Shown here piece after piece: positions 1 through 5,267 of a stretch of 5,859 nt of DNA (the first letter of the stretch is position 1; every line of letters begins with the position of its first letter). Below the pieces are notes generated by a model, which was not told the origin of the DNA, made no database searches, and saw nothing but the letters and a program-made list of their open reading frames with translations. This DNA comes from Clostridia bacterium (GTDB lineage Bacteria > Bacillota_A > Clostridia > Oscillospirales > CAG-272): positions 1 through 5,859 of the forward strand of contig JAGBUD010000183.1 of the NCBI GenBank assembly GCA_017630995.1, read 5' to 3'. The translations under genes and the position numbers were made by a program.

Positions 1-1
1 A

Positions 2-1015
2 TTATCTTTTCATTATTTCGGGGAAGTCGATAAGCACCTGTGAATAGAGCGCCATTGCGCCGTTCTTTGCGGGGTGCACCTCGTCTGTATAGAGCATATT
101 TGGATACCATGCGCGGTCCTTATCTGCACCGACTGCACGGTTAAAGTCTATATAGCGATAGTCCGAGGCTCTTACCCAAATATTTTTAGGCTCGTTATTG
201 ACCTTTGGAGTTGAGGGGATTGTTGAAAGTATGGGAGTTATTCCCTTATACTTACAAATTGTAAGGAATTCCTCCGTTGCGGCAAGCCAATCGGGGTTAG
301 GATCGTCCGTTTTATCTCCGTTATTCATACCGAGACACCATACTGCGCATATAGGTGTTCCCTTTTCGAGAGCAACCTTGAAGTCCTCAAGACCTCTTTG
401 AGTATTCATACCCGAAAATCCTGCGAGGAGAACCTTATTATATCCGTCGCGGTAGAGATAGTACGGCCATCTTGCAGGATCGTTATATCCGAGGTAGGAA
501 TCACCGAACACCCAAATGGGATCTGCATATCCGTCTGCAATCCAATTAAGCTTGCAGTTTTCAATTTCACAGTTAAGGGGAGATGCAAAAATAGGACCGA
601 TATCACCGCCAACGTTTGAAACGTCAAATCTCTTTGAGCCACCCGCAGAGGTTACTACGATAAAGCTTCCGTTGCCCTTTACGTCCTTATTCATAACGAC
701 GGTAAGAAAATCCTTAACCTCGAATTCAAGATCCGTTGTGGGAAGAACAGTTCTTTTAGGGGGATCTATCCAACCGATATAGGTATAGGTTGTTATTTGA
801 GTTTTTGTGATTTCCACCCAACCCGAGCAAGAAATCTCAAATCCGTGGCCTATGCGGATAACGGCATCGTCTGCCATTTCCTTTATATCACATGTGAACG
901 AAAGGCGCTTTCTATCCTTTACGTTATTTCTCTTTATTTCAAGAAACTCACCCGACGAAAGCTTTGCCGCTTCAGCGGTAAAGGGGGTTACGATACCTCT
1001 ATTGCATTTTGACAT
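2..1015 (-). CDS. SGNH/GDSL-type hydrolase, tandem copy 2 (downstream)
   Basis: This complete 337-residue protein is a probable esterase or deacetylase of the SGNH hydrolase superfamily. The C-terminal half carries the family blocks: GDSYLGY (residues 171-177, nucleophile S173), the glycine block AGFSGMN (198-204), the asparagine block GMNNGD (229-234) and the Asp-His block DEVHP (D311, H314). Residues 1 to about 165 form a separate region rich in predicted beta strands that I do not recognise; in related carbohydrate esterases such a region is often an accessory beta-sandwich, which is inference here. No signal peptide or membrane segment is visible, so the enzyme should be cytoplasmic. The ATG at 1015 is supported by GAGAGGA (1022-1028) six bases upstream. 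It follows its about 80% identical paralogue after 13 bp, so the two are surely cotranscribed. The substrate is unknown; O-acetylated sugars are a reasonable guess from the neighbouring sugar kinase gene. Confidence 0.85.
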   Translation of the reverse strand: MSKCNRGIVTPFTAEAAKLSSGEFLEIKRNNVKDRKRLSFTCDIKEMADDAVIRIGHGFEISCSGWVEITKTQITTYTYIGWIDPPKRTVLPTTDLEFEVKDFLTVVMNKDVKGNGSFIVVTSAGGSKRFDVSNVGGDIGPIFASPLNCEIENCKLNWIADGYADPIWVFGDSYLGYNDPARWPYYLYRDGYNKVLLAGFSGMNTQRGLEDFKVALEKGTPICAVWCLGMNNGDKTDDPNPDWLAATEEFLTICKYKGITPILSTIPSTPKVNNEPKNIWVRASDYRYIDFNRAVGADKDRAWYPNMLYTDEVHPAKNGAMALYSQVLIDFPEIMKR

Positions 1016-1021
1016 ACAAAA

Positions 1022-1028
1022 TCCTCTC
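1022..1028 (-). promoter_or_regulatory. Ribosome-binding site of the downstream hydrolase gene
   Basis: GAGAGGA on the minus strand lies six bases before the ATG at 1015, within the 13-bp gap between the tandem hydrolase genes. It fixes the start and shows that the downstream copy is translated independently of the upstream one. Confidence 0.7.
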
Positions 1029-2042
1029 TTATCTCTTCATTATTTCGGGGAAATCGATAAGCACCTGCGAATAAAGAGCAACTGCGCCCTTTTCTTCGGG
1101 GTGAACTCTATCGGTGTGAAGCATTGCGGGATACCATTCCGGATTCTTATCCGCGCCTACGGCACGGTTGAAATCTATGTATCTGTATCCTGAATTTCTT
1201 ACCCAAATGTTTTTAGGCTCGTTGGTTACGACGGGGGTGTTGGGAATAGTTGCCAAAATAGGCGTTATTCCCTTATATTTACATATTGTAAGAAATTCCT
1301 CCGTTGCGGCAAGCCAATCGGGATTGGGGTCCTCGGTCTTATCTCCGTTGTTCATACCAAGGCACCAAAGAACGTACTTGGGTGTTCCCTTTTCGAGAGC
1401 AACCTTGAAGTCCTCAAGACCTCTTTGGGTATTCATACCCGAATATCCCGCAAGGAGAACCTTGTTATATCCGTCACGGTAGAGATAGTAGGGCCATCTT
1501 CCGCACCAGGTGTATCCGAGATAGGAGTCGCCGAAAATCCAAATAGGATCAGCGTAGCCGTCTGCGATCCAATTAAGCTTGCAGTTTTCAAGCTCGCAGT
1601 TCAAGGGGGATACAAATACCTCACCCGCGTCTCCACCGATGCTGGACATATCTATTTTCTGCGATCCCGTTGCGGTTGTTACAACGACGAAGCTTCCGTT
1701 ACCCTTTGAATCCTTATTTATAAGGACTGTGAGGAAGCTGCTTACTTCACATTCGAGATCGGTTGCGGGAAACACCTCGCGCTTCTGGGGATCGGTCCAA
1801 GAATAAAAATTATAAGCGCTTATCTGCTTTTTGGTTATCTCGATCCAGCTTCCGCAAGAAATCTCAAATCCGTGACCGATACGGATAACGGCATCATCCG
1901 CCATTTCCTTTATATCACATGTGAACGAAAGGCGTTTTCTATCCTTTACGTTGTTTCTCTTTATATTGAGAAATTCACCGGACGTAAGCTTTGCTGCCTC
2001 GGCGGTGAAGGGGGTTACGATACCTCTTTTACATTCTGACAT
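1029..2042 (-). CDS. SGNH/GDSL-type hydrolase, tandem copy 1 (promoter-proximal)
   Basis: This is a complete 337-residue paralogue of the next gene, aligning over its whole length without gaps; I count about 66 differences by hand, giving about 80% identity. The SGNH blocks are intact: GDSYLGY (S173), AGYSGMN, GMNNGD and DRVHP (D311, H314). Residues 31-60 are identical between the copies, while residues about 61-145, 178-181, 222-225 and 301-317 hold most changes. The changes next to the nucleophile block (TWCG here against NDPA in the other copy) and next to the Asp-His block suggest a different active-site rim, so the copies may prefer different substrates. There is no signal peptide. The ATG at 2042 is preceded by GAAAGGA (2051-2057), eight bases away. 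The gene is first in its operon, behind its own promoter and after the terminator of the kinase gene. Confidence 0.85.
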   Translation of the reverse strand: MSECKRGIVTPFTAEAAKLTSGEFLNIKRNNVKDRKRLSFTCDIKEMADDAVIRIGHGFEISCGSWIEITKKQISAYNFYSWTDPQKREVFPATDLECEVSSFLTVLINKDSKGNGSFVVVTTATGSQKIDMSSIGGDAGEVFVSPLNCELENCKLNWIADGYADPIWIFGDSYLGYTWCGRWPYYLYRDGYNKVLLAGYSGMNTQRGLEDFKVALEKGTPKYVLWCLGMNNGDKTEDPNPDWLAATEEFLTICKYKGITPILATIPNTPVVTNEPKNIWVRNSGYRYIDFNRAVGADKNPEWYPAMLHTDRVHPEEKGAVALYSQVLIDFPEIMKR

Positions 2043-2050
2043 TACATAAT

Positions 2051-2057
2051 TCCTTTC
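2051..2057 (-). promoter_or_regulatory. Ribosome-binding site of the promoter-proximal hydrolase gene
   Basis: GAAAGGA on the minus strand is eight bases upstream of the ATG at 2042 and supports that start. Confidence 0.65.
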
Positions 2058-2081
2058 ATTTATAAGGTATAATACATCAAT

Positions 2082-2111
2082 ATTTTATCACTATATATTA
2101 ATCAATGTCAA
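2082..2111 (-). promoter_or_regulatory. Sigma-A-type promoter of the hydrolase operon
   Basis: On the minus strand a perfect -35 box TTGACA (2106-2111) and a -10 box TAAAAT (2082-2087, five of six consensus bases) are separated by 18 bp. Transcription should begin near 2075, leaving a leader of about 33 bases that includes the ribosome-binding site. The promoter lies downstream of the kinase terminator, so the hydrolase genes form a separate transcription unit. Confidence 0.75.
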
Positions 2112-2119
2112 CGGCTAAT

Positions 2120-2150
2120 TTGTACAATAGATGTTTATTTTTTTGTACAA
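2120..2150. promoter_or_regulatory. Paired TTGTACAA palindromes, candidate operator
   Basis: Two perfect 8-bp palindromes TTGTACAA occur at 2120-2127 and 2143-2150, with centres 23 bp apart. On the minus strand both share the longer match ATTGTACAAA, so they are also direct repeats. They lie just upstream of the hydrolase -35 box (2106-2111), the usual place for an activator site. The binding protein is unknown; the AraC-type regulator in this window is one candidate, since that family often binds repeated sites. Confidence 0.45.
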
Positions 2151-2164
2151 TTTGTCCTAAAAAC

Positions 2165-2205
2165 AAGAAAAGCTCCGAAAGCAAGCTATGCTCGGAGCTT
2201 TTCTT
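2165..2205 (-). terminator. Rho-independent terminator after the kinase fusion gene
   Basis: Perfect 14-bp arms (2165-2178 and 2192-2205) enclose a 13-base loop that can itself form a small GCA/TGC stem. Read on the minus strand, the GC-rich core of the stem is followed by the T-rich run TTTTCTTGTTTTT, as expected of an intrinsic terminator. It begins seven bases after the kinase stop codon and separates the kinase from the hydrolase operon. Confidence 0.85.
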
Positions 2206-2211
2206 ATCAAA

Positions 2212-4278
2212 TTAAGAGTATTTTTTTACGATATTGCGCATTTCTTCAAGGCGAGATTCCATATCGGAAACAAGCTTGAACTGATTGCGTGCACGGTCAA
2301 GATTATGACCGGGACGGGAGGTTTTGAAATAGGTATCGCCCGAGAGGTAGTCGGTGAGGAATCTTGTTCCGCACTCGTAGGTCATCATTATTGCACCGAT
2401 GGGGAGCATTTCAAGCTCGCACTCGGTAAGGCCGCCCTTTGCGCCCTCGATAAATCCTTTTACGTAAAGCTCGTAAAGCTCGATATCAAAATTAACCTTT
2501 GAAAGATCTGCCTCGTCCTCAAGTGCGGTGGTTGCACCGAATCTAATGGAATCTCCGAAATCGTTAACAGAGTATCCGGGCATTATTGTGTCAAGGTCAA
2601 TAACCGCGAGAGCCTTTCCCGTCTTTTCGTCGAAGAGGATATTGTTAAGCTTCGTATCGTTGTGAGTTACGCGGAGAGGAAGTCTGCCCTCTGCGTGTGC
2701 CTTTTCAAGAGTGCTTGCAAAATTTTCTCTCGCACGCACGAATTCAATTTCCTTTTCAACGCTTGCAGCTCTCTTGCATACGTCAAAAGAAACCGCCTCC
2801 TCAAACTTCTTGAGTCTATCGGGAGTGTTATGGAAATTGGGTATAGTTTCATAAAGAGTATCTGCCGGGAAATCACGAAGAAGATACTGGAAATTACCGA
2901 ACGAAACAGCGCTGCTGTAGAATTGCTCGGGATTTTCAACCTTATCGTAGCTTATACTTTCAGAGATAAAGCTCAAAAGACGCCAATACTCACCGTCTTC
3001 TGTTTTGTATACGTTCTTTCCGTCTTTAGTCTTGATGACGTTGAGAGTTTCTCTATCGGGATCTCCGCCCGCCTTTTCGATTATGGTGCGAAGATATGCT
3101 GTAACCGAAGAAAAATTCTCCATCAGCTGCTCGGGATTTTTAAATACGTTGTGATTTATACGCTGAAGAATATAAGTGTTCTCCTTACCGTCTTCGATGA
3201 ACGCCACAAGACGGGTGTCGTTTATGTGTCCAGAACCGTAAGGAGTTGCGCTTGCGAATTTGCCGATGGTTTGAAAGTGCTCGAGTATCAACTGTTCTTT
3301 AGTCTGCATTTTCGAATTCTCCCCCTGTAAACCAAGTAGAGCTGCTCCAAATATTCCCGCATCGTTTTTAAAAGCTGCCGTAACTATCTTTGTTCTTGCT
3401 CCGTCAACGCCGAACGTTGTGCTTAAAACCTTTTCACGAATGGGGGCAAGAAGCCTCTCTTCCTCGCGCGATATGCCGCCGCCAATACAAACTACATCGG
3501 GCTGAAGCATATTTATCGCATTTGAGATTCCCATCGAAAGATGAGTTGTAAAATCATCAAAGATTTCATTTGCAGCCGCATCATTTTTATCAAGGCCCAG
3601 AAAAACTGTTTTTCCGTTTACTCGGTTAATATCGCCCTCGCAAATCTTCCAAAGCAAGCTATCGGGATTGAGCGACATAACTCTCTTCGTTTCCTTAACG
3701 AGAGCCGTTGCCGAGCAATAAGCCTCAAGACAGCCGCACATTCCGCAACCGCACTGATTTCCGCCGTTGTAGATACGCATATGACCAAGCTCTGCCGCAA
3801 AGCCGTTCATACCCTCCCAAATCTTTTTGTCAATGACGATACCGCCACCGACGCCCGTTCCAATAGTGAACGCGACGAGAGAATCAGAACCGCTGCCCGA
3901 GCCCCAAACCGCTTCAGCATATGCTGCCGCGTTTGCGTCATTTGCAATGAAGGTAGGTCTGCGAGTTGCAGTTGCGAGCAGCTTTCTGTACGGAACATTA
4001 TTCCAGCCGAGGTTTGCCGCAAAAACAACCGTATCTCCCTTAACTATTCCGGGAGCTACAGAGCCTATCCATCTTACGTTTTTCATTTTGATGCCTTGCA
4101 TCTTACAAAGATCCTCGCAAAGCGCCGCTATATCGCGGCAAATCTCCTCGCAAGAGCGCGGTGCGTTTGTTTTAACGCTTTTTTGCTTAACGATTTTCCT
4201 TGAGTCGATATCCACAAGACCTGCCGCGATATTGGTTCCGCCGAGGTCTACGCCGATGCAAAAATTTGAATGCAACAT
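2212..4278 (-). CDS. Two-domain sugar kinase: ROK kinase fused to NahK-like N-acetylhexosamine 1-kinase
   Basis: This 688-residue protein joins two full-length kinases. Residues 1-323 are a ROK-family sugar kinase: phosphate loop DLGGT (11-15), catalytic Asp in NDANAAA (D114), TIGTGVGGG (138-146), ELGH (163-166), the ROK zinc-site pattern CGCGMCGCLE (176-185) and IGGGI (265-269). It has no N-terminal DNA-binding domain, so it is a kinase rather than a NagC-type repressor. Residues 324-688 are an aminoglycoside-phosphotransferase-fold kinase that closely resembles Bifidobacterium NahK: YGSGHIN (347-353), THNDTKLNN (538-546, catalytic D541), VIDLDTIMPG (559-568, metal-binding D561), DFGDSIRFGATTALEDE and CGTRFLTDYL. 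NahK makes GlcNAc-1-phosphate or GalNAc-1-phosphate from the free sugar; ROK enzymes usually phosphorylate a hexose or aminosugar at C6. There is almost no linker. The ATG at 4278 has AGGAGA (4286-4291) seven bases upstream. Exact substrates cannot be read from sequence. Confidence 0.88.
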   Translation of the reverse strand: MLHSNFCIGVDLGGTNIAAGLVDIDSRKIVKQKSVKTNAPRSCEEICRDIAALCEDLCKMQGIKMKNVRWIGSVAPGIVKGDTVVFAANLGWNNVPYRKLLATATRRPTFIANDANAAAYAEAVWGSGSGSDSLVAFTIGTGVGGGIVIDKKIWEGMNGFAAELGHMRIYNGGNQCGCGMCGCLEAYCSATALVKETKRVMSLNPDSLLWKICEGDINRVNGKTVFLGLDKNDAAANEIFDDFTTHLSMGISNAINMLQPDVVCIGGGISREEERLLAPIREKVLSTTFGVDGARTKIVTAAFKNDAGIFGAALLGLQGENSKMQTKEQLILEHFQTIGKFASATPYGSGHINDTRLVAFIEDGKENTYILQRINHNVFKNPEQLMENFSSVTAYLRTIIEKAGGDPDRETLNVIKTKDGKNVYKTEDGEYWRLLSFISESISYDKVENPEQFYSSAVSFGNFQYLLRDFPADTLYETIPNFHNTPDRLKKFEEAVSFDVCKRAASVEKEIEFVRARENFASTLEKAHAEGRLPLRVTHNDTKLNNILFDEKTGKALAVIDLDTIMPGYSVNDFGDSIRFGATTALEDEADLSKVNFDIELYELYVKGFIEGAKGGLTECELEMLPIGAIMMTYECGTRFLTDYLSGDTYFKTSRPGHNLDRARNQFKLVSDMESRLEEMRNIVKKYS
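3307..3325 (-). promoter_or_regulatory. Internal ribosome-binding site and ATG at the seam of the kinase fusion
   Basis: On the minus strand GGGGGAG (3319-3325) stands nine bases before an in-frame ATG (3309) that encodes M324. A product starting here would be 365 residues, close to the roughly 359 of B. longum NahK, and its opening residues align with the NahK N terminus. The site could be a relict of two separate genes that lost the stop codon between them, or a working start that gives free NahK-like kinase alongside the fusion. Confidence 0.5.
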
Positions 4279-4285
4279 TTTATTG

Positions 4286-4291
4286 TCTCCT
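4286..4291 (-). promoter_or_regulatory. Ribosome-binding site of the kinase fusion gene
   Basis: AGGAGA on the minus strand lies seven bases before the ATG at 4278. It sets the start of the kinase just ahead of the DLGGT phosphate loop, as usual for ROK proteins. Confidence 0.75.
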
Positions 4292-4293
4292 AA

Positions 4294-4322
4294 ATTATAT
4301 ACTATTCGTACAGATTTTGCAA
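4294..4322 (-). promoter_or_regulatory. Candidate proximal promoter of the kinase gene
   Basis: On the minus strand TTGCAA (4317-4322) and TATAAT (4294-4299) are 17 bp apart. The boxes are good, but transcription from here would start near 4287, inside the ribosome-binding site, which argues against it being the main promoter. The GTAC-centred motif at 4304-4313 lies in its spacer. Confidence 0.35.
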
Positions 4323-4330
4323 CCCTTTTT

Positions 4331-4348
4331 TAATTTATATTTAAATTA
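4331..4348. repeat. AT-rich inverted repeat between the divergent promoters
   Basis: The arms TAATTTA (4331-4337) and TAAATTA (4342-4348) are perfect 7-bp complements around four bases. The repeat lies directly upstream of the regulator -35 box, so it could be an operator or an AT-rich polymerase contact element. Such AT-only palindromes also arise by chance. Confidence 0.3.
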
Positions 4349-4373
4349 TAAAACATTTCGTTGACAAATACAA
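4345..4373 (-). promoter_or_regulatory. Candidate distal promoter of the kinase gene
   Basis: On the minus strand a perfect TATAAT (4345-4350) stands 17 bp from a weak -35 box TTGTAT (4368-4373). A transcript from here would have a leader of about 60 bases with an intact ribosome-binding site. It overlaps the regulator promoter on the other strand, so the two would compete for polymerase and the weak -35 box would suit an activator. Confidence 0.4.
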
Positions 4374-4389
4374 TGGAAAATAGTATAAT
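4361..4389 (+). promoter_or_regulatory. Perfect-consensus sigma-A promoter of the regulator operon
   Basis: TTGACA (4361-4366) and TATAAT (4384-4389) are separated by the optimal 17 bp. Transcription should start near 4396, leaving a leader of about 53 bases. This is unusually strong for a regulator gene, which suggests that the promoter is held down by repression or autoregulation. Confidence 0.85.
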
Positions 4390-4437
4390 GTTTTGTAATG
4401 TAGTGCGGATTTTGGTCTTATTTTACCTTTTATTGTC

Positions 4438-4443
4438 AAGGAG
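4438..4443 (+). promoter_or_regulatory. Ribosome-binding site of the PocR-AraC regulator
   Basis: AAGGAG lies five bases before the ATG at 4449 and supports that start. Confidence 0.75.
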
Positions 4444-4448
4444 TTTTT

Positions 4449-5267
4449 ATGAAAAGCGAAGAAATCGTTTCAGTTTTGCAAGAGCTTTACAACATTTCGG
4501 GCTTCAGAATTTCACTTCACGGAATGAATTTTGAAGAAATTGCCGCCTATCCTAAAAATCCGCTCCCTATTTGTGCGCGAATCCACGGCACAAAGGGTGA
4601 GCTTGCAAAATGCAAAAGCGAAGACGCCGAGCTTTGCAAGCAGGTGCGCAATTCACAAAAAACCATAATAAGAAAATGCCGCTACGGACTGACTGAAGTT
4701 ATTTGTCCGCTACACAGCCTCGGCTCTCCCTCGGGATACTTGATGATGGGGCAGCTCAAGGACGAAACGGTGGACGACAGAAGCATTGCAGATCGCTTAT
4801 GCGCCATCGGAATATCCGAAGCTGAAGCCACAGAGCTGGTTTCAAGTATTCAGGTTGTCAGCATTGAGAAAACCGCTTCCCTTGCAAAAATAATGACTAT
4901 TTGCGCAGAATATCTGACACTCATAAACGCACTTCAAGGAAGCAAGCCCTCAACCGCAGAGCTGACAAGACTTTACATATACGAAAATTTCAGAGAAAAG
5001 ATAAATATGAAAGACATTTGCGCGGCGCTTGGCAGAACAAAATCCGCGCTTTGCCCCACATTTCGAGAAAAATACGGCATAACCGTTATGGACTATTTAA
5101 CAGAATTAAGAATCGAAGAAGCAAAAAGAATGCTTCACGAAACGGATATGACAATCGCAGAAATTGCGGAGGGTGTTGGCTTTTCGGACACCTCGTATTT
5201 TTCAAAGGTATTTCAAAAAAATTGCAGTCTTTCACCGTCGCAATTTAGAAAGAGAGAAACAAAATGA
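4449..5267 (+). CDS. PocR-domain AraC-family transcriptional regulator
   Basis: This 272-residue cytoplasmic regulator has an N-terminal PocR-type sensor domain (about residues 5-160) and a C-terminal AraC double helix-turn-helix (about 172-269). The PocR call rests on the pattern of conserved cysteines (C42, C55, C63, C77, C86) and the stretch from CRYGLTEVICPL to GYLMMGQL, which match the layout of that family. PocR domains are predicted to bind small hydrocarbon-derived ligands; the actual ligand here is unknown. The first helix-turn-helix lies around 186-210 and the second around 235-255, followed by the family signature FSKVFQKNCSLSPSQFRK. The gene is divergent from the kinase fusion across 170 bp, a common arrangement for a regulator and its target. 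Its stop overlaps the start of the downstream phosphoesterase gene as ATGA. Role as activator of the kinase or hydrolase genes is inference. Confidence 0.85.
   Translation: MKSEEIVSVLQELYNISGFRISLHGMNFEEIAAYPKNPLPICARIHGTKGELAKCKSEDAELCKQVRNSQKTIIRKCRYGLTEVICPLHSLGSPSGYLMMGQLKDETVDDRSIADRLCAIGISEAEATELVSSIQVVSIEKTASLAKIMTICAEYLTLINALQGSKPSTAELTRLYIYENFREKINMKDICAALGRTKSALCPTFREKYGITVMDYLTELRIEEAKRMLHETDMTIAEIAEGVGFSDTSYFSKVFQKNCSLSPSQFRKRETK

Noticed and set aside
2..2042. Long direct repeat as a mobile element or composite transposon
   Set aside because: The repeat units are the hydrolase genes themselves; there is no transposase, terminal inverted repeat or target duplication, so tandem gene duplication explains it.
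2662..3330. 222-codon plus-strand open frame opposite the NahK-like half
   Set aside because: It is antisense to conserved kinase motifs and its cysteine- and serine-rich translation resembles no known family.
3541..4203. 220-codon plus-strand open frame opposite the ROK half of the kinase
   Set aside because: It is antisense to a strongly supported ROK kinase, has no recognisable motif and no proper ribosome-binding site; it is a shadow frame.
2212..4278. ROK part as a NagC/XylR-type repressor
   Set aside because: There is no N-terminal winged-helix domain; the protein begins a few residues before the DLGGT phosphate loop.
4390..4448. Riboswitch or leader-peptide attenuator in the regulator leader
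   Set aside because: The leader is only about 53 bases with no stable hairpin or known aptamer motif visible.
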